A DNA stretch of 64,000 nt from Ignavibacteriales bacterium. GTDB lineage: Bacteria > Bacteroidota > Ignavibacteria > Ignavibacteriales > Ignavibacteriaceae. The notes beneath the pieces are model-generated. The model did not search any database and had not been told where the DNA came from. It was given only the letters and a program-made list of their open reading frames with translations. Location: contig JADJIH010000006.1 in assembly GCA_016707115.1 (NCBI GenBank), forward strand, positions 248,001-312,000, read 5' to 3'. The translations under genes were made by a program, and so were the position numbers. Below are positions 16,701-26,732 of the stretch, piece after piece (position 1 is the first letter of the stretch; the number at the start of each line of letters is the position of its first letter).

Positions 16701-19141
16701 TTCTTTTTCTTAGTCTTGATAACTTTCTTAGTTGGTGTTGGCTTGATTTTTTTCATATCAGGAAAAACATAAGGAATTGCTTCTTCAAGCTTAGCAATTG
16801 TAATTATCTTTAGTCCTTCCTTAACTTTTTCCGGCATTTCTTTTAAATCAATCTCATTATCCTTGGGTATAAGAATTGTTTTTATATCATTACGTTTTGC
16901 AGCCAGTAATTTTTCATTTAATCCACCAATAGCAAGAATGGAACCTGTTAAAGTTATTTCTCCTGTCATAGCAATATTGTTTGATGCAGGAATACCGCTT
17001 ACAGCAGAAAGCATTGCCATTGCCATTGTAATTCCAGCAGAAGGTCCATCTTTTGGAATTGCACCTTCAGGAAGATGGATATGAATTTCTTTTCCTTTAA
17101 AGAAATCAGGATTCAATCCTAACTGTTTGGCCTTTGATCTAAGATAACTTAATCCTGCGTGTGCAGATTCCTTCATAATATTACCAAGCTGTCCCGTAAG
17201 TGTTAACTTACCGCCGCCGTTCATAATTGTAACATCAACTGTAAGAATTTCTCCGCCCACACTTGTCCATGCTAAACCGGTAACACTTCCCACTTTATTT
17301 AATTTGCTGTGTCTGTGTGATCTGAAGCGTGGTGTTTTTAAATAATCTTCTATTCTGGTTTCATCAATAACTTGTTTATGCGGTTTAACAACTTTTCCAT
17401 TTGCAGATTCTTTAACAACAATATCTCTTGCAACTTTTCTGCAGACAGTTGCCAATTCTCTTTCAAGATTTCTTACACCTGCTTCACGAGTATATTCTGA
17501 AATTATTTTTCTTATTGCTTCATCAGAAAAAGTAACATTTTTATTTTCAATACCATGGGCAATAAGCTGCTTTGGTAAAATGTGTCTTTTTGCAATTTCA
17601 AGTTTATCATACTCAAGATATCCGGGCAGTTCAATTATTTCCATCCTATCCTGCAAAGGAAGAGGAATATTATATCTTACATTTGCGGTAGTGATAAACA
17701 TAACCTGACTTAAATCATAATCAACTTCAATGTAATGATCATTGAATGAATTGTTCTGTTCAGGATCCAATACTTCAAGCATCGCTGATGATGGATCACC
17801 GCGAAAATCCATACTCATTTTATCAATTTCATCAAGTAGAATAACTGGATTTACCGTTCCGGCTTTTTTCATCGAATGAATAATCTTACCCGGCATTGAT
17901 CCTATATAAGTTTTACGATGGCCGCGTATTTCAGCTTCATCACGAACACCGCCAAGACTTATTCTAATAAAGTTTCTGCCAAGTGCACGAGCTATAGATT
18001 TGCCCAAAGATGTTTTACCAACTCCGGGAGGTCCAACAAAACATAATATCTGTCCCTTCATATGCTTAACAAGATTTAGAACAGCAATATGTTCAATAAT
18101 TCTTTCTTTTGGTTTTTCTAATCCAAAATGATCTTCATCTAAAATTTTCTGAACATGCTTAATACTTAAATTATCTTTTGTTCTTTTGTACCAGGGAATA
18201 TCAACAAGCCAATCAAGATAATTTCTTATTACAGTTGATTCCGGTGACATTGAAGGTGTTTTCTTCAACTTATTAAATTCTTCAAGTGCTTTAGCTTCAA
18301 CATCTTTTGGCATTTTAGCTTTTACAATCTGATCACGAATCTTTGCAAATTCTGAGGAAGATTCTTCATCATCACCAAGTTCATCCTGCAGAATTTTTAT
18401 TTGTTCCTGTATAATAAACTTGCGCTGAGTTTTAGCAATATTTTCCTGAACTTTATTGTCAATCTCTTTTTCAATTTTCAGGATATCAATTTCTGAATTT
18501 AGAACTTTTATTACTTCATAATACTGTTCTTTTAAAATGTACTTAGAAAGTATATTTTGTTTTATCTCGATTGATTGATTGATATTTGCGGCAGCGTAAA
18601 AAACTTTTCTGTCGGGTTCTTCAATGTTATCAAATGCAGCAATAGTTTCGTTAGGAACATTGCGACTAATCTTAACATAGTCCTTAAACAACTGAGACAT
18701 TTGTCTAACCAACGCATTCATTTCGTGATCAACCAATGTTTCAGGAATTATAACTTCAATTTTTCCTTCAAAAAATTCTTTACGATCTGTAAAGTTTATA
18801 ATTCGAGCTTGTAGTAATCCATCAACTAAAATCTTAAGTAAACCGTTTGGCAGTTTTAATATCTGAACGATTTTTGCCACTGTGCCTTCAAGATAAAAAT
18901 CAGCCGGTTTTGGATCTTCTATACTGGATTTTTTTTGTGTTGAAAGAAAAATGTACTTTGTATTTTCTAAAGCATAATTTGCGGCGTTAATTGATTGTTC
19001 ACGTCCAACAAGAACGGGAAAAATCATATACGGAAAAATTACAATATCTCTTAATGGAAGAATCGGTAAGATTGATGGAATCTCATCAACAAGATTGTTT
19101 TCTTTAGACCCTTTTTTAACTAAATCATCAGTTTGGCTCAA
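16697..19141 (-). CDS. lon: ATP-dependent protease Lon
   Basis: AAA+ serine protease that degrades damaged and regulatory proteins in the cytoplasm. The N-terminal substrate-binding domain starts at LPILPLRDIVIFPYM. Walker A is GPPGVGKTS, Walker B is PVILLDEIDKM, and the catalytic Ser lies in KDGPSAGITMAMAM with the Lys in GGLNEKLLAAKR. The length of 814 residues is normal. The start is a TTG at 19141, supported by AGGAGAG a few bases upstream and by the lack of a nearby ATG. The C-terminus is a Lys-rich tail (VIKTKKKK). It is the first gene of the lon-msrC-dnaX unit. Confidence 0.96.
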   Translation of the reverse strand: MSQTDDLVKKGSKENNLVDEIPSILPILPLRDIVIFPYMIFPVLVGREQSINAANYALENTKYIFLSTQKKSSIEDPKPADFYLEGTVAKIVQILKLPNGLLKILVDGLLQARIINFTDRKEFFEGKIEVIIPETLVDHEMNALVRQMSQLFKDYVKISRNVPNETIAAFDNIEEPDRKVFYAAANINQSIEIKQNILSKYILKEQYYEVIKVLNSEIDILKIEKEIDNKVQENIAKTQRKFIIQEQIKILQDELGDDEESSSEFAKIRDQIVKAKMPKDVEAKALEEFNKLKKTPSMSPESTVIRNYLDWLVDIPWYKRTKDNLSIKHVQKILDEDHFGLEKPKERIIEHIAVLNLVKHMKGQILCFVGPPGVGKTSLGKSIARALGRNFIRISLGGVRDEAEIRGHRKTYIGSMPGKIIHSMKKAGTVNPVILLDEIDKMSMDFRGDPSSAMLEVLDPEQNNSFNDHYIEVDYDLSQVMFITTANVRYNIPLPLQDRMEIIELPGYLEYDKLEIAKRHILPKQLIAHGIENKNVTFSDEAIRKIISEYTREAGVRNLERELATVCRKVARDIVVKESANGKVVKPHKQVIDETRIEDYLKTPRFRSHRHSKLNKVGSVTGLAWTSVGGEILTVDVTIMNGGGKLTLTGQLGNIMKESAHAGLSYLRSKAKQLGLNPDFFKGKEIHIHLPEGAIPKDGPSAGITMAMAMLSAVSGIPASNNIAMTGEITLTGSILAIGGLNEKLLAAKRNDIKTILIPKDNEIDLKEMPEKVKEGLKIITIAKLEEAIPYVFPDMKKIKPTPTKKVIKTKKKK

Positions 19142-19223
19142 TTTCTCTCCTTATTTTCACTGAATTTTGTACGCAAATATACCCAAATGAGAAGGTGCTA
19201 TCAAGGAATGGAAAATGCACATA

Positions 19224-19255
19224 TTTAGGTGTGTGATTCAGAGTTTTTATATTTG
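19224..19255 (+). promoter_or_regulatory. Possible Bacteroidota-type promoter of the inositol phosphatase gene
   Basis: TTTA at 19224-19227 and TATATTTG at 19248-19255 are 20 bases apart, close to the TTTG/TAnnTTTG consensus. The gene starts at 19276. Not confirmed by any other evidence. Confidence 0.4.
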
Positions 19256-19275
19256 CATCAAAAAGAAGAATAATT

Positions 19276-20040
19276 ATGATAAATGACATAAAAGAAATAG
19301 CCGGAATAGCTGGAGAAATTATCCGTGAAGGTTTTGGAAAAAATTTTCAGATCGAGTATAAAACAAATGAAAAAAATCTTGTTACAGAAATTGATAAAAA
19401 ATCCGAAAAAGCAATAATGGATTTTATTTCAAAAAAATATCCTAATCATAATATTTTAACTGAAGAATCCGGTGAGCATAAAAAAGATTCAGAATATCTT
19501 TGGGTAATTGATCCGCTTGACGGGACAACAAACTTTGCACACGGTCTTCCAATTTTTGCTGTTTCAATCGGGGTGATGAAAAAAGATGAAATTGTTGCTG
19601 GAGTTGTTTACGATGTTATGCAAAATATTTTTTACTCAGCAGAAAAGGGAAGTGGTGCTTTTGCAAACGATAAGAAAATAAAAGTTAGTGATAATGATAA
19701 AATTGGTTTGGGAGTTTTAGTTACTGGATTTCCATATAATGTTGCTGATAATCCTGACAAAGCTTTTGAAAGATTTGAATCACTAACAAAGCAGGCAAGA
19801 GCTGTTCGCAGATTAGGTTCTGCCGCAATAGATTTTTGTTATGTTGCTCGCGGAGTCTTTGATGGATTCTGGGAAGTTTCACTCCAGCCATGGGATTTAT
19901 GCGCAGGAAAGTTAATTGTAGAAGAAGCCGGTGGAATTGTAACTGATTTTTATGGAAATGAAATCGATATTTTCACTCAACAAATTTTAGCAAGCAACAA
20001 AAAAATCCATCAACAGATGATTGATGGATTGAAGGTTTAA
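19276..20040 (+). CDS. suhB: Inositol monophosphatase family protein
   Basis: 254 residues. The metal-binding motifs of the family are all visible: ILTEESGE (about residue 62), WVIDPLDGTTNFAHG (about 76-90) and the C-terminal WDLCAGKLIVEEAGG. It hydrolyses inositol-1-phosphate or related sugar and nucleotide phosphates with magnesium. Some family members (SuhB, CysQ) act on rRNA transcription or on PAP, so the substrate is not settled by sequence. It is transcribed divergently from lon, alone, with hairpins of a REP element starting 20 bases after its stop. Confidence 0.9.
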   Translation: MINDIKEIAGIAGEIIREGFGKNFQIEYKTNEKNLVTEIDKKSEKAIMDFISKKYPNHNILTEESGEHKKDSEYLWVIDPLDGTTNFAHGLPIFAVSIGVMKKDEIVAGVVYDVMQNIFYSAEKGSGAFANDKKIKVSDNDKIGLGVLVTGFPYNVADNPDKAFERFESLTKQARAVRRLGSAAIDFCYVARGVFDGFWEVSLQPWDLCAGKLIVEEAGGIVTDFYGNEIDIFTQQILASNKKIHQQMIDGLKV

Positions 20041-20060
20041 CTTCCAAGATTATTTTCAGG

Positions 20061-20124
20061 TTCTCACCACGATTTATCGTGGTGAGAAATTCAAATAAGA
20101 ATAATGCTAACGGTTTTAACCGTT
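20061..20124. repeat. Left REP-like hairpin pair next to the transposase
   Basis: Two hairpins with the same loop TTTA. The outer one has a perfect 12-bp stem TTCTCACCACGA/TCGTGGTGAGAA (20061-20088), the inner one a 6-bp stem AACGGT/ACCGTT (20109-20124). The inner hairpin overlaps the last codons and stop of the transposase gene. Confidence 0.85.
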
Positions 20125-20556
20125 TACGACTATATTATACTTTTTTAGAAACAACTGATATTCTTCGCTAAAACTTTTACCTCTGTGATGTACTTCCTGA
20201 TTCTTTATGTATTCAACAACATTTTGAACTTGCGATTCTGAAACAGAAAAAGCACCAAAACCTCTTCCCCAATGAAATTTATTTGTTGTAAGTCTTTCCT
20301 GATTTATAAAATGCGAAGAAGCACCTTTAAATAATTTAATACATTCTTCAATTGTAATGTTAGTAGGCAAATCGATAAGAGTATGAACATGATCACTATT
20401 AACAAAATTTATTTTCATAAATATATTTTTCTCTTTGGCATAGTTAAAGAGAAACTCAGATACTTTTATTCTTACTTCTTTGTCTAAAATTTTTTGATGG
20501 TCAAGTGTTTCCCAGATGAGATGGATCCAGATTTTATTGTGTGAATGTGATGACAT
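20116..20556 (-). CDS. REP-associated tyrosine transposase (Y1/IS200-like)
   Basis: About 146 residues of the Y1_Tnp family. The HUH metal-binding pair appears in NSDHVHTLID, and a candidate nucleophilic Tyr is in VVEYIKNQEVHH, arranged as in single-strand transposases. RWG-like FHWGRGFGAFSVS also fits the family. The ATG at 20556 is preferred because GGAGG lies just ahead of it; a TTG at 20568 would include the ribosome site. The gene is framed on both sides by hairpin pairs in opposite orientation, the setting of RAYTs, which mobilise or process REP hairpins. It has no second transposase gene, so it is a solitary domesticated-type element. Confidence 0.88.
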   Translation of the reverse strand: MSSHSHNKIWIHLIWETLDHQKILDKEVRIKVSEFLFNYAKEKNIFMKINFVNSDHVHTLIDLPTNITIEECIKLFKGASSHFINQERLTTNKFHWGRGFGAFSVSESQVQNVVEYIKNQEVHHRGKSFSEEYQLFLKKYNIVVNG

Positions 20557-20577
20557 CTTTTCCTCCAACTATGAATT

Positions 20578-20644
20578 TAAACCGTTAAAACGGTTTAGGT
20601 TTTTTATTTCTACAAATTCTCTGCGGTATAAATACCGCAGAGAA
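20578..20644. repeat. Right REP-like hairpin pair next to the transposase
   Basis: Mirror of the left pair. Inner hairpin TAAACCGT/ACGGTTTA (20578-20597) and outer 12-bp hairpin TTCTCTGCGGTA/TACCGCAGAGAA (20617-20644), both with loop TAAA, the complement of the left loop TTTA. The outer stems of left and right share only the TTCTC/GAGAA base. Confidence 0.85.
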
Positions 20645-20666
20645 CCTAAATGAATGAAATAAAAAT

Positions 20667-22505
20667 TTAATTTATTGGAACAGACCTATCTAAACTCTGA
20701 TACATCTGCTCAATTAAATCCTGATATCTTTCCTCAACATATTTACGTTTTATTTTTAAGCTTGGTGTAATTTCACCGGACTCAATTGTAAATGGTCTAT
20801 CCAACAAAACAAACTTTCTTACCTTTTCATAATTTGCAAGTTTTTTCTGGAACTGATCCATTTCTTTATCAAGCATCTTATAGATTTGTTCATCTCTTAC
20901 TAAATCTTCTACTTTATCATAAGGAATTTTATGAGAATCTGCGTACTCTCTAACTGCTTCAAAATCAGGAACTATAAGAGCAGTTAAAAACATTCGTCTG
21001 TCACCAATCAATACAAACTGATCAATATATTTACTTGCAAGAAACATACTTTCAATCGGATTTGGTGCAATGTATTTTCCTGCAGAGGTTTTAAATAAAT
21101 GTTTTTTTCTATCAGTAATCTTCAAAAATCCATCACCATCAAAAACACCAATATCGCCTGTGTAAAGCCATCCATCTTTAATGGTTGCATCAGTTTCTTT
21201 TTTATTCTTGTAATAACCTTGCATAATGTTCGGTCCTCTTGCAAGAATTTCTCCATCAGATGCAATTTTTATTTCTACACCCGGGAAAGGTTTACCAACG
21301 GAACCAAATTTAAAATCCTCAACTCTGTTTGCACAAATTACCGGTGATGATTCAGTTAGTCCGTAACCTTCAACTATAATTATCCCGATTGCTTCAAAAA
21401 AGTTTCCTAAATAAGTTGGTAAAGCAGCACCACCGGAAATAAAGAATCTTAAATTTCCACCGGTTTTTTCACGCAGTTTACTAAAGACAAGTTTATCTGC
21501 TACTTTATGTTTTAACTTAAATGATAATGGAACGTTACCTTTCTTCTTTGCATCAGCATATCTAACACCAACATCCATTGCCCAGTAAAATATTTTTTGT
21601 TTTTTTAACGGCTGGCTATCAACATTTTTTATAATCTTGGTGTGAATCCTCTCAAACAATCTTGGTACGCTTGTCATAATAGTTGGCTTTACATCAACTA
21701 AATTTTGCGCTACTGTTTCTATACTTTCCGCATAACAAACCGTGCACTTTGCAGAAAATGCTGTGTAATATCCAGCCATTCTTTCAAAGATGTGACACAA
21801 AGGTAAGAAAGATAAGAAAACATCTGTGCTTCCAATCGGAAAACAATCCAGCGCTGCCTGAACGTTTGAAAGAATATTGCGATGAGTTAACACAACGCCT
21901 TTTGGTTCTCCTGTTGTACCTGAAGTATAAATAATTGTACAAATATCATCCGGTTTTATTATGGCAAGATTATCTTTTAGAAGTGATGGATGCGCTTTGC
22001 TGAAAGTTTTTCCTAACTCCTGAACTTTGCTGAATGATAACAGATCTTTGATATTTGCATCAGCATCTTTTTCATTTAATAAGATAATGTACTTTAGAGT
22101 TTTACATTTCTCTCTAATCTTCATCACTTTATTAAGCTGGAATTTAGTAGATACAATTATGGCTTTAGATTCCGAATTGTTTAGTATGTACTCAACTGAG
22201 TCTGAAGTAAGCGATGGATAAAGCGGAACATCAATTGCACCCAAACCTAAAATTGCCATATCGCTGTAAACCCATTCCGGACGGTTTTCTGCAATAATTG
22301 AAACCTTATCCTGTTTACCTATCCCAAGCGAAGCAAGACCAAATGCAAACGAGTCTGTTTCTTCTTTAAACTGATCATAAGTTATTCCAACATACTTGCC
22401 GGCAACTTTATGCTTTAGTACAAAATTATTTGTTTCTTTGCTGTATTCTTCTGTAAGATGGTAATAGAGCCGGGGAACTGTGGTTAAGTAATTTAACTGA
22501 GCCAT
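20667..22505 (-). CDS. Long-chain acyl-CoA synthetase (AMP-forming)
   Basis: 612-residue ANL-superfamily enzyme that activates fatty acids to acyl-CoA through an acyl-adenylate. The P-loop-like motif TIIYTSGTTGEPKGVVLTH lies near residue 195. The A5/A8 motifs read GYGLTESSPVI and GWLYTGDIGVFDGDGFLKITDRKKHLFKTSAGKYIAPNPIE. The form ITDRKKHLF and the length are those of the long-chain FAA1/FadD15 group rather than FadD of E. coli. GGAGAG precedes the ATG. It stands alone between a REP transposase and a repeat-rich spacer. Chain-length preference is not visible. Confidence 0.9.
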   Translation of the reverse strand: MAQLNYLTTVPRLYYHLTEEYSKETNNFVLKHKVAGKYVGITYDQFKEETDSFAFGLASLGIGKQDKVSIIAENRPEWVYSDMAILGLGAIDVPLYPSLTSDSVEYILNNSESKAIIVSTKFQLNKVMKIREKCKTLKYIILLNEKDADANIKDLLSFSKVQELGKTFSKAHPSLLKDNLAIIKPDDICTIIYTSGTTGEPKGVVLTHRNILSNVQAALDCFPIGSTDVFLSFLPLCHIFERMAGYYTAFSAKCTVCYAESIETVAQNLVDVKPTIMTSVPRLFERIHTKIIKNVDSQPLKKQKIFYWAMDVGVRYADAKKKGNVPLSFKLKHKVADKLVFSKLREKTGGNLRFFISGGAALPTYLGNFFEAIGIIIVEGYGLTESSPVICANRVEDFKFGSVGKPFPGVEIKIASDGEILARGPNIMQGYYKNKKETDATIKDGWLYTGDIGVFDGDGFLKITDRKKHLFKTSAGKYIAPNPIESMFLASKYIDQFVLIGDRRMFLTALIVPDFEAVREYADSHKIPYDKVEDLVRDEQIYKMLDKEMDQFQKKLANYEKVRKFVLLDRPFTIESGEITPSLKIKRKYVEERYQDLIEQMYQSLDRSVPIN

Positions 22506-22992
22506 AATTTACTCTCTCCTTTAATAAACCGGATTTCTTCCCCAGAAAACCGTCTGTTGTTTAAGATAGCTTTATCTTCATAATTGCTGATTCGGACAAT
22601 TCCGTGACAGCCAATAATAATTGATTAAAAATAGCATCAAAAAGTTTAATTGCAAAAAGGAAAATTGATAATTAAAGTTCCTAAATGTAGGGATCGGTCT
22701 CCCGACCGATTCTTAAAAGCAAACCGTCATTGCAGGATCCGGAGGCGAAGCAATCTGTTATTAAACCGTTTTGTCATTTCGAATAAAGAGAGAAATTGAG
22801 GTGTAGGGATCGATCTCCTGATCGATACGTCTGAGAGATAATAAATATAAGTATTGCTTTGTCATAGATTACTAATAATTGTGAATCCAACGGAATGGAC
22901 GGGAGTCCATTCCCTACAAAATTCTATTCGCTTCTCGTATAATTTCTTTTTAAGTTTCAATAAACAAAAATGTCTTTTGGGATAAGACCAAA
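22506..22992. other. Gene-free spacer packed with dispersed palindromic repeats
   Basis: 487 bases without a credible gene. From 22687 to 22917 it carries at least five short repeats of three families: two GTAGGGATCG hairpins, one inverted CCCTAC hairpin, one GTCATTGCAGG...GAAGCAATCT element (about 22725-22756) and one GTCATTTCGA...AGAAAT element (about 22773-22797). The rest is AT-rich and should hold the promoters of the two flanking divergent genes. Confidence 0.75.
22687..22917. repeat. Cluster of GTAGGGA/TCCCTAC palindromic repeats
   Basis: Hairpins at 22687-22710 (stem ATCGGTC/GACCGAT, loop TCCC), 22803-22826 (ATCGATC/GATCGAT, loop TCCT) and, inverted, 22892-22917 (GGAATGGAC/GTCCATTCC, loop GGGA). 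Head GTAGGG and the four-base loop are kept while stem bases change on both arms together. The same family is at 41508-41582. Confidence 0.85.
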
Positions 22993-24802
22993 ATGAAACC
23001 AAAATATTTTCTTTTCCTCTGTCTTTCATTCTTAATTTTTAATTCTTCATTGTTAATTGGTACAATCCGTTACGTAAGCAAAACCGGCACAAGCACACCA
23101 CCTTACACAAGCTGGCAAACCGCCGCAGACAGCATACAAAAGTGTATTAACATTTGTGTTGATGGTGATACTGTTTATGTTGGTAATGGAGTTTACAAAG
23201 AAAACCTTGTAATAAACACGGTTATAAGTTTAATTGGTAGCAGTATGGATAGTACAATTATTAGTGGTGTAGGTACTACGAGTAATAGATTAGTTGATTT
23301 TACTCAAAATGGTAGTATCAAGAATTTTTATATAAACGGAAGAGGAATTAGTAGCGCCCAAGATGGTATCATAGGATTTCATACAGATATTATAGTTAAG
23401 GATTGTAGAATTGAAAATCTGGATGATGCAATAGTTTTATTCTCTTCACCTCAAATCTAGAATCTTATTATTAAAAACTTTAATAAACGTGCGATTTGGG
23501 ATGAATGTGCTTCAAATGATTGTCTAGGTATTTATCGAAATAATATAATTATATCAACTGGTTCAACAGAAACACCTGTATATTTTTCCTTTGGTGGCAA
23601 ACCGACTTTTACAAACAATATTGTAATTGAAGAAGTATATCGTTTGACTGGTGTTGACATACAGTACAATTCTGGAGCAATTGTCAAAAATAATCTTGTC
23701 TCTGGGTATTATTATGAAAATATTCGGGTTGGGCAAATAAATAGCGATACAGCATACATTGAAAATAATTCAATCAATTCAAATTCATAATAGTTGCGTA
23801 TACATCAACAGGTAATAGAACTAAGTAACGTAATAATATTGCAAAAGATACCTATAAAGGTATAGAAGCCTATAAATGGAACAGCTAAAACCCGATTACA
23901 ATTTATTTTGGAATGTAGAACAATTAAACGCAGGTTCAGTATTACTTGGCGACAGCAATATTATAGCGAACCCGATGTTTGTAAATGACACAATCCCAAC
24001 TGCAAATGGTAGCTATGATTTTCATCTTCAAAAATATTCTCCTGCAATAGATAAAGGTGATCCAACAATTCTTGATGTTGATGGAAGCAGAAGTGATATT
24101 GGTTTGTTTGGCGGTCCTTTGGGAGAAAGCTATACTTATCAAGACCTTGCACCAAAACCACCAAGAAACTTAACTGCATCAATGGATTCAGGTCTTGTTC
24201 ATCTTAAATGGAATAAGAACACAGAAGCAGATCTTTTCCGTTACAGAGTTTATCGTGATACTGTTCCGGACTTTATTTATGACACAACAAAAATAATTGC
24301 AGTATTATCAGACACAACCTTTTATGATGATCCTCCGCAGAAATTTATTTCAGGCAATTACTATTACAAAATAACAGCAATAGACAGCGCATATCATCAA
24401 TCACCTGCAAGTGAAGAAGCACACATAAACATAACAGGAATACCGGAAGCACCACCAATAGTTGTAGAGCATTATAATCTTTTACAGAATTACCCAAATC
24501 CGTTTAATCCAAGTACAACAATTCCATACAGGTTAAAAGCACCGGGATATGTAAAAGTAATGGTTTACAATCTTCTTGGAGAACAGGTAAAAGTACTTGT
24601 AAACAAATATCAGAGTGCAGGATATTACGAAGTGTTATTTCATCCAACCGCAACAGAACGCCAAAGTGCAGAAGGCAAGATAGAATTTGAAACAGGCTAC
24701 GGAGATATTGTAAGCGGAATCTATCTTTACCGAATCGAAGTAATTGGAGAAGGCAACATTCCTGTTTTTACAGATATGAAAAAGATGATGATGGTTAAGT
24801 AA
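22993..24802 (+). pseudogene. Decayed secreted beta-helix protein gene with T9SS sorting domain
   Basis: The 5' part (22993-23460) encodes a signal peptide and the start of a right-handed beta-helix (GDTVYVGNGVYKENLVI, then SIKNFYINGRG). A TAG at 23458 interrupts it, yet the same frame continues coherently (NLIIKNFNKRAIWDE ... IENNSINSNS) to a TAA near 23790. After a frame change and further stops the C-terminal part resumes (DYNLFWNVEQ, about 23890 on), reading SPAIDKGDP, an Fn3-like domain and the sorting domain NYPNPFNPSTTIPYR ... KKMMMVK. The order of domains is that of one pectin-lyase-like secreted protein of about 600 residues. At least three lesions make this a pseudogene. Confidence 0.85.
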
Positions 24803-25002
24803 TAACACAAGAATTAAGAATGAACTATTGAATTACAACAAAACAATAAAACATTTAGTATTAGTTAGCAAAGTAACGGAATAGTCAATGACTTCCCTTA
24901 ATTACCTCTTTTTATAGCCTATTTTGCACTAAAACCCAAATTGATTATCCCGCCCAAAAGCAGTAATTTTTCAACTACAATTTTTAATTTTGAGGATATC
25001 AA

Positions 25003-26633
25003 ATGTCAAACGCATATTTTAAAGTACCACAACCAATAAACGAACCTGTAAAATCTTACAAACCAGGCTCACCCGAAAGAGAAGAATTAAAGAAAAAACT
25101 CACAGAGTTAAAATCAAAACAAATAGAAGTTCCGCTTATTATTGGCGGAGAAGAAGTAAGAACCGGCAACACCGAGAAGATGGTTATTCCACATAATCAT
25201 AGCCACGTTCTTGGTATTTATCATAAAGCTGGTAAAAAAGAAGTTGATATGGCAGTTGAAGCTGCTCTTGAAGCGCGTAAAGAATGGTCAGAATTGCCAT
25301 GGGAACATAGAGTTTCTGTCTTCTTAAAGATCGCTGATTTATTAGCCGGACCCTGGCGCTCAACAATAAACGCCGCAACAATGCTCGGACAATCTAAAAC
25401 AGCTTACCAGGCAGAAATTGATTCTGCTGCTGAACTTGTTGATTTCTACAGATACAATTGTTACTTCATGGCTCAGCTTATGCAAGATCAGCCATATTCC
25501 GGTAGCGGAATGTGGAACCGTTTAGAATACCGTCCTTTAGAAGGTTTTATTTTTTCTGTAACACCATTCAACTTCACATCTATTGCAGGCAACTTGCCAA
25601 CTGCACCTGCAATTGTAGGTAATGTAAGTTTATGGAAACCAGCATCAAGTGCAGTTTACTCTGCTTACTGGTTGATGAAATTATTTGAAGAAGCTGGTTT
25701 ACCAAAAGGTGTAATTAATTTTGTTCCCGGTTCTGGCGGACAAGTTGGAACTCCTGCATTTACAAATCCAAACTTGCTGGTGTTCATTTTACAGGATCAA
25801 CAGAAGTATTCCAGAATATGTGGAAAACGATTTCAGAAAATCTTAAGAATATGAAATACTATCCACGCATTGTTGGTGAAACCGGCGGTAAGGATTTTAT
25901 TTTTGTTCATAACACCGCAGATGTTGATGCTCTTGTTGTTGCAGCCTTGCGCGGTGCGTTTGAGTATCAGGGACAAAAATGTTCTGCTGCGTCAAGAATG
26001 TATATTCCAAAATCTTTATGGAAAGAGTTTAAAGAAAAGTATGTTGCAGAAGTCGGTAAAATAAAAATGGGTGATATAGAAGACTTTACAAACTTTATGG
26101 GCGCTGTAATTGATAAAGGTGCATTTAAATCAATAACTGAATATATTAAGTACGCAAAAGAATCTAATGAAGCAGAGATAATAACAGGCGGAAATTTTGA
26201 TGACTCAAAAGGTTATTTTATCGAACCAACAACTATTGTAACAACTAATCCAAAATTCAAATCAATGGAAGAAGAAATTTTTGGACCGGTTATGACAATT
26301 TATGTTTACGATGATAATAAGCTGGATGAAACATTAACCCTGTGTGATGAAACTTCTCCTTATGCATTAACAGGTGCAATCTTTGCACAGGATAGAAATG
26401 TAATAGTTAAGTTATCAAATAGATTACGAAACGCTGCAGGAAATTTCTATATAAATGATAAACCAACTGGTGCAGTAGTTGGTCAGCAGCCATTTGGCGG
26501 AGGAAGAGCTTCCGGTACAAATGATAAAGCCGGTAGTGCGATGAATTTAATGAGATGGATGACAGCAAGAACAATCAAAGAAACTTTTGATCCGCCGAAA
26601 GATTGGCGTTATCCGTTTATGAGTGAGAAATAA
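25003..26633 (+). pseudogene. pruA: L-glutamate gamma-semialdehyde dehydrogenase, frameshifted
   Basis: Together two frames give a 543-residue delta-1-pyrroline-5-carboxylate dehydrogenase, the normal length, which oxidises glutamate semialdehyde to glutamate in proline use. The first frame (25003-25854) runs from the N-terminus through VTPFNFTSIAGNLPTAPA to FVPGSGGQVG and then goes out of frame. The second frame (usable from about 25780 to 26633) carries the catalytic Glu (VGETGGKDF) and Cys (YQGQKCSAASR). Inserting one G after 25776 restores AACTTGGCTGGTGTTCAT and the expected N-L-A-G-V-H-F-T-G-S. A sequencing or assembly error is as likely as a real mutation. Confidence 0.85.
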
Positions 26634-26732
26634 AAAGGCCCATCCCAGATCCTTATCTAAGGGAAGGGAAATATAAGAATTGAAATAGAAGTATCTTTTT
26701 TTATATTAAAAAAATAAAACAGGATTAGTTAA

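Noticed and set aside
22687..22917. CRISPR array
   Set aside because: Repeats are short hairpins of several families at irregular distances with no constant spacer length and no cas genes.
23458..23460. Programmed TAG readthrough (pyrrolysine or similar) in the beta-helix gene
   Set aside because: Further stops and frame changes downstream make decay the simpler explanation; no pyl genes seen.
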